From Clostridiales bacterium (GTDB taxonomy: Bacteria; Bacillota; Clostridia; Oscillospirales; Oscillospiraceae), in assembly GCA_018374635.1 (NCBI GenBank), contig JAHAEW010000019.1, forward strand, positions 1 to 43,680: a stretch of 43,680 nt of DNA, given 5' to 3'. The first letter of the stretch is position 1. Each line of letters starts with the position of its first letter. A program made the translations under genes and the position numbers. The notes beneath the pieces are model-generated. The model saw only the letters and a list, made by a program, of their open reading frames with translations. It had not been told where the DNA came from and did not search any database. Shown one piece after another: positions 32,297 through 40,491 of the stretch.

Positions 32297-33907
32297 TCAA
32301 GACTCCTTTGCCGCGGCACCTTCAAAGGAAATGGTGATGGAGGTTCCTTCGCCGGGCTCTGTATTGACATCAATGCTCCCCTGGTATTTGTCCACCAGCT
32401 CCTTCACCAGAAAGAGACCGGTCCCGTGGTGCTCTCCTTTGGTTGAGACGCCCTTTTCAAAGAGGTGGGTACGCACCTCCTCCACAATTCCCCGGCCCGT
32501 GTCCGTTACCAGAATGACCGTATAGTTTTCGTCAATAAAGAGGCCGATATTGATCTCCTTGACTGGGATAGAGGCGTCCTTGAGCTCGTCGATGGAATTT
32601 TCCAACAGATTTCCGAGAATGGATACATAACAGTCAAAGGGAAGCCCGCGGGTCATGTTTTTGCAGTAACTGTCCGAGAGCAGATCCAGCTTGATGCCAT
32701 AGCTGCTGGCGCTCACCATTTTTCCAATGATGATGGCCGCGATCCCGGTGGACTCGATCTCATGGGTCACGCGGCTGATGCTGGCCGAAGAGGTGCCGCA
32801 GCTCGTGATGAAATTTTTGGCCGCAGTGGTCTCCTGGGCCTCCAGGTAGCCCAGAATCACATGGAGCTTGTTCATGAATTCGTGGTTGAAAGAGCGAAGG
32901 CTGTCCACCATCTTATGGCTCTCCGAGAGTTCCTGGGCCAGATGCCGCACCTCTGTTACGTTGCGGAAGATAGAGGCCGCGCCGATGAGTACGCCGTGTT
33001 CATAAACCGGGATACGGCTGCTCAGATACTGTTTTCCATGGATACAGACACTGACATTGAACTGGGAGGTCCCGGTTTCTAAAATATGACATAAGTCTGT
33101 TTCAGGAAAAATCTCATCCAACTTTCCCTCGAAATGGGACTGATCGGGGCAGCCGAGCATCTGCAAAAAGGCTTTGTTCATCATGATGACCTCGCCCTTC
33201 CGGTTGATGGCCACAATAGCCTCATCTAGCGCGTCCAGAACCTCGGTGCGTTCATCGGTCAGACGGCGGTACTCCTCCAGGCCGCGGCCGCGCAGAATGG
33301 TCCGAGTGCGCCTGCGAATGGAAATCGAGAGAAAAATCCCGACAAACGCCGTAATAAAGGAGATGATGATATAGAGGTACAGAAGGTGCATGACATCTTC
33401 CGTGGGAGACTGGTGAAAGACGGAGAGTACGACATATCCGATGATGGAACCCGCCGCGCCGGTAACGGGTGTATAGACCATCTCCAGGCCATAGGCCTTG
33501 CGGTCCACGGTGGTGATAAAGGGAACGCCGGTGGAGAGCAGCTGCTGCTCGCCGCCAAAACTCAGCGTCCGGCCCACAAAGGCCCGGTTGGGGTAATAGA
33601 TGCACTGGCTCTCTGCGTTGCACACGGCCACAAAATCCAGATTTTCAATGGACTTGATATAGACATCCAGATAGTTGTTGAGGTATTCCTGATTGTCCCC
33701 GAGAGAAAGGGCTTCTGTCACGATCGGTGAGGTGGCCAAAGTGCGGCCGGTCTTGAGAAGTTCTTCTTCCTGTGAGCGGCTGCTGCGGGTCAGTGTGACT
33801 GAGAGGGAGAGGACCATGAACAGAAGGACCGTCACAACAATGCCAAAGATCTGAAACAAATAGATCTGATCCTCCACTTTTACATGCTTCCACAGGGGTT
33901 TCTTCAT
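32297..33907 (-). CDS. CitA/DcuS-type sensor histidine kinase
   Basis: The 536-residue membrane kinase has TM1 (about 19-40), an extracytoplasmic PAS-like (sCache) sensor (41-172), TM2 (174-197), a cytoplasmic PAS domain (about 215-320), and a SPOB-type dimerisation helix with the phospho-acceptor H342 in FNHEFMNKLH. The ATPase domain shows NLLENSID (433-440), DTGRGI (469-474) and GTGLFLVKEL. Relatives sense citrate, fumarate or malate outside the cell. The ATG at 33907 follows GGAGA at eight bases. The ligand is unknown; the neighbours suggest a carboxylated or purine-derived compound. Confidence 0.92.
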   Translation of the reverse strand: MKKPLWKHVKVEDQIYLFQIFGIVVTVLLFMVLSLSVTLTRSSRSQEEELLKTGRTLATSPIVTEALSLGDNQEYLNNYLDVYIKSIENLDFVAVCNAESQCIYYPNRAFVGRTLSFGGEQQLLSTGVPFITTVDRKAYGLEMVYTPVTGAAGSIIGYVVLSVFHQSPTEDVMHLLYLYIIISFITAFVGIFLSISIRRRTRTILRGRGLEEYRRLTDERTEVLDALDEAIVAINRKGEVIMMNKAFLQMLGCPDQSHFEGKLDEIFPETDLCHILETGTSQFNVSVCIHGKQYLSSRIPVYEHGVLIGAASIFRNVTEVRHLAQELSESHKMVDSLRSFNHEFMNKLHVILGYLEAQETTAAKNFITSCGTSSASISRVTHEIESTGIAAIIIGKMVSASSYGIKLDLLSDSYCKNMTRGLPFDCYVSILGNLLENSIDELKDASIPVKEINIGLFIDENYTVILVTDTGRGIVEEVRTHLFEKGVSTKGEHHGTGLFLVKELVDKYQGSIDVNTEPGEGTSITISFEGAAAKES

Positions 33908-33962
33908 ATGCCGTGTCTCCTCGCTGTTTCCAATGTGGGTTGGATTGGATCGGGATATAAAG

Positions 33963-33991
33963 AGTATAGCATAGATCCCATGACTTGACAA
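33963..33991 (-). promoter_or_regulatory. Promoter of the two-component/LysR operon
   Basis: Minus-strand TTGTCA (33986-33991) and TATACT (33963-33968) are separated by 17 bases, with an extended TGC before the -10. Both hexamers are one mismatch from consensus. It lies about 55 bases before the kinase start. Confidence 0.75.
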
Positions 33992-34019
33992 AACAGGAGC
34001 AGATGAAGAAAAGGGTGAA

Positions 34020-34057
34020 AAAAACGCATCCGGCAATCTGACCAGATTGCCGGATGC
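34020..34057 (-). terminator. Terminator after the nucleobase permease gene
   Basis: A 15-bp perfect stem (34026-34040 and 34043-34057) is followed by a six-T run on the minus strand, 36 bases beyond the permease stop. Confidence 0.85.
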
Positions 34058-34093
34058 TAGAGCGTGTGAAAAGGATTTGACTGCGGGGTTCGG

Positions 34094-35434
34094 TCACTTG
34101 CTCTCCACCTGCGCATTTTCCTCTGGCATGGCGGAGACGGCCTTGTCCTTGGGAAGGATCAGGTTGAGCAGAATGGCGGAAAAGGCCGTTCCGGGGATGC
34201 CGTTGATGAGGGCGGAGACATAGAAGGGATAGTCGGCCAGCGCGGCAGGCGTCGCGCTGAAGCCCAGGCCGATGGCCAGGGACACGGCGATGAGGAGCAT
34301 ATCCCGCTCAGAGAGCTGCTGCTGTCCCAGCATTTTCAGACCGTTTGCAGCGATGCTGCCGAAGACCACCAGAGTGGCCCCGCCGATGACTGGCGTGGGG
34401 ATGAGGGAGAGGAAGGCGGCGAGCTTGGGAATAAAGCCCAGCACCACCATAAATCCGCCGGCCGCAGCCACCACATAGCGGCTCTTGACGCCGGTCACGC
34501 CGATGAGGCCAATGTTGCCGCTGTAAGAAATGGTGGGAGTGGAGTTAAAAAGAGCGCCCAGAATGCTGGCGACGCCGTCACAGACCACGCCGCGGGAGAG
34601 GTCCTCTTTGGTTGCCACGCGGTTGGCTGTGATAAAGGCCACGGTAGAGGTATCCCCCAGGAACTCCACCAGATTGACCAGGGTCAATAGAGCCATGATG
34701 ATGATGGCGGGCAGCTGGAAGGAGATGCCGAAGTGGAGCGGCTGGGGCAGGGAGAACCAGGAAGAGTCATTCAGCGAGGAAAAGTCCACCATACCCAGCG
34801 CCGCGGAGAGCACGAATCCGGCAATCAGGGCGATCAGGACGGAAGCGCCCTTTATAAAGCCCTTTCCCCAGGCGTTCAGTGCAATGACGATGACGAGAGT
34901 GAACAAGGCCACACCGTAGTTTTGCAGGCTCCCATAGGTGGGGCTGTCACTGCCCCCGGCACAGTATCCGACGGCGACGCTGACCAGGGTGAGGCCGATT
35001 ACCATGATGACACAGCCCATGGCCACAGGCGGGAAGACCTTGCGGATAAATTTGACGCTGACCGCGCCGAAGAGGGCCACGGCCACACCGCATACCAGGC
35101 TGGCGCCGATAAAGGCGGGGAAGCCATAGGCCTGGGAGATGGCGATGGCGGGAGTCACGAAGGTAAAGGTGGCGCCCAGAATGATGGGCAGGCGGTTGCC
35201 TACCGGCCCCACCCCCAAAGACTGGAGTATGGTGCCGATGCCGGCAATAAAGATGCTGCACTGGAGCATGAGGGTGATCTCCGCACTGGAGAAGCCCAGG
35301 CTGGAGCCGATGATAAGAGGAATTGCCAGGGTGCTGGCCAGGAAGAGAAGGACATGCTGAAGACACAGAGGAATTAACTCGGGAACAGGGGGCTTTTCAT
35401 TCAGTTCGTAGGTGCGCGGCGCCTTGTGGTTCAT
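34094..35434 (-). CDS. NCS2-family xanthine/uracil-type permease
   Basis: The 446-residue polytopic membrane protein of the nucleobase-cation symporter-2 family shows PLCLQHVLLFLASTLAIPL at the start, ILGATFTFVTPAIAI, and the central NRVATKEDLSRGVVCDGVAS with NSTPTISYSGNIGLIGVTGV. The family imports uracil, xanthine, urate or related oxopurines by ion symport. AAGGAGG precedes the ATG. It follows the 8-oxoguanine deaminase-like gene by 45 bases in the same operon, which favours an oxidised purine over uracil. Confidence 0.9.
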   Translation of the reverse strand: MNHKAPRTYELNEKPPVPELIPLCLQHVLLFLASTLAIPLIIGSSLGFSSAEITLMLQCSIFIAGIGTILQSLGVGPVGNRLPIILGATFTFVTPAIAISQAYGFPAFIGASLVCGVAVALFGAVSVKFIRKVFPPVAMGCVIMVIGLTLVSVAVGYCAGGSDSPTYGSLQNYGVALFTLVIVIALNAWGKGFIKGASVLIALIAGFVLSAALGMVDFSSLNDSSWFSLPQPLHFGISFQLPAIIIMALLTLVNLVEFLGDTSTVAFITANRVATKEDLSRGVVCDGVASILGALFNSTPTISYSGNIGLIGVTGVKSRYVVAAAGGFMVVLGFIPKLAAFLSLIPTPVIGGATLVVFGSIAANGLKMLGQQQLSERDMLLIAVSLAIGLGFSATPAALADYPFYVSALINGIPGTAFSAILLNLILPKDKAVSAMPEENAQVESK

Positions 35435-35479
35435 ACAGAATTTCCTCCTTTTGCTTTCTCCCTATGGATTTGATAAACC

Positions 35480-36880
35480 TTATAAATCGTCTCTCAGAGC
35501 GGGCTGACGCACGGAGGCGCGCTCCAGCATGCTGTGGGTGGCCTTGCGGATCCAGTGTGCGGTCTCCCGTTCCGGAATGGTCGTGAGAGCACCATGCTCC
35601 ACCACTACCTTGCCATTGACCAAAACGGTATCCACCATGCGCGGGTCGCCGCTGAGCACAATGCAGGCCGCCGGGTCATTCTGTCCGCCGGCATAGGAGA
35701 ATTGACTCCAGTCAAAGAGGACCAGATCGGCTGCCATACCGGGGGCCAGATAGCCGATGTCGTCCCGGCCCAGCACCTGCGCGCCGCCGGCGGTGGCCAT
35801 CCGGAGCACCTGCTCGGCCGAGGGAGCCCGGCTGCCCCATTTCAGCTGGTTGACCAGATAGCAGTTGCGGATCTCACCCATCATGTTGGAGGCGTTGTTG
35901 CTGGCAGCCCCGTCGACGCCCAGACCGATGGAGGCGCCGGCCTCCAGAAAATCCGGGACACGGCATACGCCGGAGCTGAGGAACATATTGGAGTTGGGGC
36001 AGTGGGCGATACCCGTTCCGGTGTCGGCAAAAAGGCGGACCTCATCGTCTGTGAGTTGGACACAGTGGGCAAAGTAGAACTGTTTGCCAAACCAGCCCAT
36101 CCGGCGCATGTACTCCACCGGGCGGCAGCCGTGCCGCTCCATGGAGATGGCCAGCTCACCCTGGCTTTCGCCCAGGTGGGTGTGACACTGTACGCCCCGC
36201 TTCCAGGCAAGGTCCCGCAGACCGGTCACGATCTCATCGGTCTCAAAGGGAGGCCAGCACAGGGACAGACCGATTTGACACATGGAGAAGCGGCTGGCGT
36301 CGTGGTAGGTGTCAATGAGCCGCTCCGCGTCCGCGAGGATGTCGCCGGCCGACTCCACCAGATCGTCGGGCACATGGCCGCAGCCCTGGGAGCGGCCGAT
36401 GGTGATGCCGCCCCGGGTGGGGTGGAACCGGATCCCCAGCTCTGCGGCCGCTTCGATCTCCACATCGGTCAGCCGGTGGGCGCCCTGGGGATGGACATAC
36501 ATATGGTCCGAAGAGGTAGTACAGCCTGTTTTCAGAAGGTCTCCCAGGCCCACGAGGGCCCCGGCGCGGACCAGCTCGGGATTGATCTCACGGAAAATAT
36601 CATAGACCACCATGAGCCACGGCTCCAGCTTCAGACCATTTGCAATGTGGATATTGCGCACCAGGGACTGGAAGGTGTGGTGGTGGGTATTGACAAAGCC
36701 AGGAGTGATGATTTTCCCTGTGGCGTCAATCACCTGGACGGGCCCGGGGCCGGCGTCCAGGTTGGGACCGATCTCTAAAATCTGGTTATCCTCCAGCAGC
36801 AGATCCGCATTTCGGTAGCGGGTACCCTTGGGATCCATGGTAAGGATCCAGTCGGCATGTTTGATCAGGGTGCGCGGCAT
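35480..36880 (-). CDS. 8-oxoguanine deaminase-like amidohydrolase
   Basis: The 466-residue metal-dependent deaminase of the cytosine deaminase/TrzA clade has H66 and H68 (NTHHHTF), H235 with E238 (THLGE), H272 (FAHCV) and D323 (GVDGAASNN). The N-terminal LIKHADWILTMDP and SSDHMYVHPQG resemble characterised 8-oxoguanine deaminases, which give urate. GAGGAGG lies seven bases before the ATG. It is the first gene of an operon with the NCS2 permease, behind a promoter overlapped downstream by a TetR-type operator. Guanine or another aminopurine is a possible alternative substrate. Confidence 0.82.
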   Translation of the reverse strand: MPRTLIKHADWILTMDPKGTRYRNADLLLEDNQILEIGPNLDAGPGPVQVIDATGKIITPGFVNTHHHTFQSLVRNIHIANGLKLEPWLMVVYDIFREINPELVRAGALVGLGDLLKTGCTTSSDHMYVHPQGAHRLTDVEIEAAAELGIRFHPTRGGITIGRSQGCGHVPDDLVESAGDILADAERLIDTYHDASRFSMCQIGLSLCWPPFETDEIVTGLRDLAWKRGVQCHTHLGESQGELAISMERHGCRPVEYMRRMGWFGKQFYFAHCVQLTDDEVRLFADTGTGIAHCPNSNMFLSSGVCRVPDFLEAGASIGLGVDGAASNNASNMMGEIRNCYLVNQLKWGSRAPSAEQVLRMATAGGAQVLGRDDIGYLAPGMAADLVLFDWSQFSYAGGQNDPAACIVLSGDPRMVDTVLVNGKVVVEHGALTTIPERETAHWIRKATHSMLERASVRQPALRDDL

Positions 36881-36903
36881 AGTGGTACCTCCTCACAAAA
36901 ACT

Positions 36904-36919
36904 GACTGACTAGTCAGTC
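36904..36919. promoter_or_regulatory. Probable TetR operator (16-bp palindrome)
   Basis: A perfect 16-bp palindrome, GACTGACTAGTCAGTC, lies between the promoter -10 and the ribosome site of the deaminase gene. A related partial copy (TTGACTAGTTTT) is at 36964-36975. The form is typical of TetR-family sites, and a tetR gene diverges from here. Confidence 0.75.
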
Positions 36920-36934
36920 TAAAATCTTGTTATC

Positions 36935-36963
36935 ATCATACTACCCACTTGGACTTTGGTCAA
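36935..36963 (-). promoter_or_regulatory. Promoter of the deaminase-permease operon
   Basis: Minus-strand TTGACC (36958-36963) and TATGAT (36935-36940) are spaced by 17 bases. The operator palindrome starts about 15 bases downstream of the -10, so a bound repressor would block early transcription. Confidence 0.7.
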
Positions 36964-37106
36964 TTGACTAGTTTTAATGAAAACAGACAAGAAAATTTGC
37001 GCAAAAAGCCAAATAGAGCCAGAGCAAAAAGGGAAGCTTGCAAAGTGCCGCGTTTCTTTTTATAATTTTTGCAAAGGAAGAGATTACCGAGAAAAGGGTG
37101 AAATGT

Positions 37107-37706
37107 GTGCCTCGTACTTTGCAGGAACAGCGCATTTTGGATGCCGCCCTCCGTGTGATGGCCAAATATTCCATCAGCGGGACCAGGATGCATTTGATCG
37201 CGGAGGAGGCGGGAATGGCCGCCTCCAATCTACACTACCATTTCAAGACAAAGCATGATCTGCTCCTGGCGCTGCTGGCGGAGATACAGGATCGCTTTGA
37301 TCTGGAGCGCGGTACGATCATGTTGCAGGAGGCGCATTCCCTGCGTGAGCGGCTGGCAGTCCTTTTTGAGCAGAAGAAAGCGCTGATCCTGGAACAGCCC
37401 CGCTATGATAAAGTCCAATTTGATTTTTGGCTTTTGGGACAGTCCGATGAGACGGTCAAGCAGGATTTCCGCCGCTCCTTTGACCACTGGAGAGGGCATC
37501 TCGTGGACAGTATGCTGGAATTTTATCCACAGATGAAACCGGAGTATGCCAGGGACCTCTCTTATGTGCTGGTGTCCATGATGATGGGAGCTTCTATGCA
37601 GTATCTGAATGGGGATGGCGTATCGCTGGACCGGTATTTTTCCCGGTGCCTGGACATGGTGATCGGGGAAATTGAGGCGGACTACGGGCCGTCGCTCATC
37701 AAATAA
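37107..37706 (+). CDS. TetR-family transcriptional regulator
   Basis: The 199-residue protein has the TetR N-terminal domain: RTLQEQRILDAALRVMAKYS, then IAEEAGMAASNLHYHFKTKH as helix-turn-helix (about 30-49). A helical ligand domain follows, containing FWLLGQSDETVKQDFR, similar to BetI/TetR C-terminal domains. A GTG start is chosen because AAGGGTG lies six bases before it and the fold begins right after; in-frame codons upstream lack a site. It is divergent from the deaminase-permease operon across the operator at 36904, so it is the likely repressor. Confidence 0.88.
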   Translation: MPRTLQEQRILDAALRVMAKYSISGTRMHLIAEEAGMAASNLHYHFKTKHDLLLALLAEIQDRFDLERGTIMLQEAHSLRERLAVLFEQKKALILEQPRYDKVQFDFWLLGQSDETVKQDFRRSFDHWRGHLVDSMLEFYPQMKPEYARDLSYVLVSMMMGASMQYLNGDGVSLDRYFSRCLDMVIGEIEADYGPSLIK

Positions 37707-37716
37707 AAATTGGAAA

Positions 37717-37754
37717 ACGGTCCCCCGCAGTGAGCAAGCACTGCGGGGGACCGT
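37717..37754. terminator. Bidirectional terminator between tetR and nucleotidase
   Basis: A 16-bp perfect stem (37717-37732 and 37739-37754) with a six-base loop lies between two converging genes. T-rich tails are present on both strands and are better on the minus strand. Confidence 0.8.
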
Positions 37755-37794
37755 CTATTTCAAGAAGCTGGATGATGGGCAGGGCGGGAAATAA

Positions 37795-39948
37795 TCAGTT
37801 CAGAGCGCCGCCGCCCTCCTGAGGATTGAGGATGGTGATGCGGCTGTCCAGAGCCGGAGCAATGGAGCCCTGGGCCTTGATGTACTCGCTTACTACATTG
37901 CGGTAATAGTCGTTGGTACGGTTGATCAGCTTACAGCCGGGCAGGTCCTGAGTGGCCATTTCCCCGTTGTGCCCCTCGCCGTTTTCGGGATTGAGGACGT
38001 TGAGCATGGTGTAGCCATCTCCGCCGCCGCACATGAAGTCGTTGCAGGCCAGGGTATACCAAGCATTGAGATCCAGCGGAGTTCCGTCCTCCAGAGTCAC
38101 GGAGACGATGCGCTCGCCCGCGGGCTTGGAGCCGTCAAAGGTGTACTTGATGCCCGAGACCTGGGGGAACTTGCCGTTGGTGGTGGGATATCCGTCCACG
38201 CCATTTTCCAGGGCGTCCCACACAGTCTGACCGGTGACCTCCACCAGCGTGACCTTGTTGTCAAAGGGGAGCATGGCAAACACATCGCCCACCGTCACAT
38301 CGCCTGCGGTAAGGCCGGCACGGATACCGCCGCCGTTCTGGATGGCGATGTCGGCCTCGCAGTAATCGCGCAGGGCGTCGGCGGACAGATTGCCCAGGGG
38401 GCTCTCCTGCGTACGCACCAGGGGGCTGGACCAGGCAATGTCAGAGGCGCACTGTCCGATGACCACGTCCATCTGGGCATCCAGGTCAGCCTGATAATCC
38501 TCCAGGATGGCCTTGACCTCAGGATCCTCGGGAACGTCGGAGGAGAGGATGATCTGATTGAAGGTATAGCCCAGAACCTCGCCGTCCTTGATGTTCAGGT
38601 TGGTCTGGTTAACGCAGGTGCCCACGCCGCCGGGATTCACCACCACGGTGTCCTCAATGTTCAGAGGACGGCCGAAGATGTCGTTTCCGCCGCCGATCTC
38701 CAGATCAATTCCGTCGATCTTGGTGGGAACGGTGTTGTTGTGGCTGTGGAGATGGGAGAGGAGAATGACCACATCCGACTCGGCGCTGGCCTTGGTGACG
38801 GTCTCCTGGCCCACTTCCCACTGGTCATGGAAGTCGATGTCCTGGGTGTTGGAGTAGTGGGTGGTGGCCTTGCTGCCGTCGTCGGTGAGGCCCACGATGG
38901 CCACCTTCAGGCCGCCCACTTCCTTGATTACATAGGGATCGAACTGCTCGGGATAGGCGCCATCCTTCCAGAAGGTGTTGGCGGAGAGCATGGCGTATTC
39001 CGCGCGGTCCGCCAGGGAGAGCAGATTTTCAAAGGAGTAGTCGAAGTCGTGGTTTCCCAGCACTGTGGCGTCGTAGCCCTGGGCGTTCATAACGTCCACG
39101 CTGGACTTGCCCAGCGAAATATTGGCCAGATCGGTGTTGTAGGGGGAATCGCCTCCGTCAATGATCAGGGTGTTGGGATTGCGGCGCTTTGCCTCGTCAA
39201 AGAGCCAGGCAGCCCGGGCAGAACCGCCCACCTGGATCCGGGAGCCGGAAGGCGTGTAGGGGGCCATATTGCCATGGATATCCGAGGTGGACATGGTGGT
39301 GAGGATGGTCAGGTCCTGGATAGCGGTATCCAGCAGCAGAGCCGCCTCGCCGCGGGTCATCACGGTATCATCCAGAGTGAGACCTTCCGGGAGCAGTCCG
39401 TCCGCCTGGCCCTGGGCCAGGAAGTCCATCTCCTTGTCCGCGCCGTAGACCGCTTTCATCACGGCCAGGGCAAACTCGGTCCGGGTCATGGTCTTGTCCC
39501 CCTGGAAGGAGCCGTCGATCTGCTCCATCAGGCGGGCCTCCAGCACAGTGTTGGCCACAGTCTCAGCCCAGGTACCCACAGCATCGGGAGCGGCAGGCAT
39601 AAGGGCGGCGTCCAGTGTGGCTACCGTGGTGGAAGTGGAATAAAATGCTTTGGTGGTAGGCTCCGGGATGGAGCCGTCCTCGCCGGCCTCGGGCGCGGGG
39701 GCCTCCATGGAAAAGACCGGGACCAGGCAGAAGGCCTCATAGAGCATGGAGGCGGCGGCCGAACGGGTCAGAGCCTCCTCCGGACGGTAGGAACCGGTGC
39801 CGTCACCCTGGAGCACACCGCGCTGGACAAGGTTGTCGATGCTCTGGGCATAGGGTCCGGAGACATCGCTCAGAGAGACCGCAGAGGCAGGGATGGAGAC
39901 CGCAAGGCTCAGAGCCAGAGACAGGGGGAGAATGGGCATCTTTTTCAT
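37795..39948 (-). CDS. SLH-anchored 5'-nucleotidase/cyclic phosphodiesterase
   Basis: The 717-residue surface enzyme has a signal peptide (1-23, ending ASA) and three SLH-type repeats at about 24-75, 125-170 and 174-213. A calcineurin-like phosphoesterase domain shows D223-x-H225 (TSDIHGN), D267 (IDGGD), N299-H300 (LGNHDFD) and LLSHLHSHN. A 5_nucleotid_C domain carries SPLGNLSADALRDYC, QNGGGIRAG and the substrate loop GGGDGY. It would dephosphorylate nucleotides outside the cell while held on the wall. The ATG at 39948 is seven bases after AGGAG; an ATG two codons upstream overlaps that site. It could supply nucleosides for the importers in this window. Confidence 0.9.
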   Translation of the reverse strand: MKKMPILPLSLALSLAVSIPASAVSLSDVSGPYAQSIDNLVQRGVLQGDGTGSYRPEEALTRSAAASMLYEAFCLVPVFSMEAPAPEAGEDGSIPEPTTKAFYSTSTTVATLDAALMPAAPDAVGTWAETVANTVLEARLMEQIDGSFQGDKTMTRTEFALAVMKAVYGADKEMDFLAQGQADGLLPEGLTLDDTVMTRGEAALLLDTAIQDLTILTTMSTSDIHGNMAPYTPSGSRIQVGGSARAAWLFDEAKRRNPNTLIIDGGDSPYNTDLANISLGKSSVDVMNAQGYDATVLGNHDFDYSFENLLSLADRAEYAMLSANTFWKDGAYPEQFDPYVIKEVGGLKVAIVGLTDDGSKATTHYSNTQDIDFHDQWEVGQETVTKASAESDVVILLSHLHSHNNTVPTKIDGIDLEIGGGNDIFGRPLNIEDTVVVNPGGVGTCVNQTNLNIKDGEVLGYTFNQIILSSDVPEDPEVKAILEDYQADLDAQMDVVIGQCASDIAWSSPLVRTQESPLGNLSADALRDYCEADIAIQNGGGIRAGLTAGDVTVGDVFAMLPFDNKVTLVEVTGQTVWDALENGVDGYPTTNGKFPQVSGIKYTFDGSKPAGERIVSVTLEDGTPLDLNAWYTLACNDFMCGGGDGYTMLNVLNPENGEGHNGEMATQDLPGCKLINRTNDYYRNVVSEYIKAQGSIAPALDSRITILNPQEGGGALN

Positions 39949-40102
39949 AATCATGCTCCTCATCTCAAATTTTTCGCGTAAGAACAAATTGAGTATAGCA
40001 AGGAATCAAACGCTGTGCAAGAGAGGTGGAGGTAATAAATGTGTAAGGAAAGAAAAAACGCCGAAAAATTGGAACGACGAACAGAAAGGCCGCCATAAAT
40101 AC

Positions 40103-40131
40103 TTGACAAAGAACGTGTGAGATGTTATAAT
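40103..40131 (+). promoter_or_regulatory. Consensus promoter of the T-box/trpB unit
   Basis: TTGACA (40103-40108) and TATAAT (40126-40131), both perfect, are spaced by 17 bases. It is a very strong sigma-A promoter, which fits control by transcription attenuation downstream. Confidence 0.92.
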
Positions 40132-40139
40132 GCAGAAAA

Positions 40140-40436
40140 TTTAATAAACTAAACCAATGAAGCGGAGATAACGGCAGTCATGCCCTTTCAGAGAGCCTGC
40201 GGCGCTGGAAAGCAGGCAGGACACAGGCTGTCAAATGGACCGCGGAGGGTGTGGGGAAACGGGGCGGCCCGGAGTATCCGCAACGTGGGGGCATACGTTA
40301 GTTGCCGGGGATATGTTGGTATCCCATGGAGTGTGCGGGGATGACCCGCGAAACAAGGTGGCACCGCGGATAATAGCGCTATGATTCGTCCTTGGCAGAG
40401 AAGTGGATTCTGTCAGGGACGTTTTTGTTTTTTGGA
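40140..40436 (+). ncRNA. Tryptophan T-box leader riboswitch
   Basis: The leader has a stem I region with AGAGAG and GCTGGAAAGC segments, a candidate specifier codon TGG (Trp) at 40236-40238 followed by A, and the invariant T-box sequence AAGGTGGCACCGCGG at 40355-40369. A terminator stem follows from 40387 with T-rich tail 40422-40433. Uncharged tRNA-Trp would stabilise the antiterminator and allow trpB transcription. The T-box core is unambiguous. The specifier assignment rests on position and on the gene downstream. Confidence 0.9.
40387..40433 (+). terminator. T-box attenuator terminator
   Basis: The stem runs from CGTCC (40387-40391) to GGGACG (40416-40421), with some G-U pairs, followed by TTTTTGTTTTTT. 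It competes with the antiterminator that includes the T-box sequence. Confidence 0.8.
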
Positions 40437-40491
40437 AAACATCCGGGACAAAATGCCGGAACGATATGAAATATGACAGGAGGAGAAGAAC

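Noticed and set aside
25981..37010. Similar AATTTGC(A/G)CAAAA segments near 25984 and 36995 as a shared operator
   Set aside because: The match is short, AT-rich and placed differently relative to genes; chance similarity is sufficient to explain it.
37969..39981. Plus-strand open frame of 670 codons opposite the nucleotidase
   Set aside because: Antisense to an enzyme with all metal-binding motifs; its composition is typical of a shadow frame.
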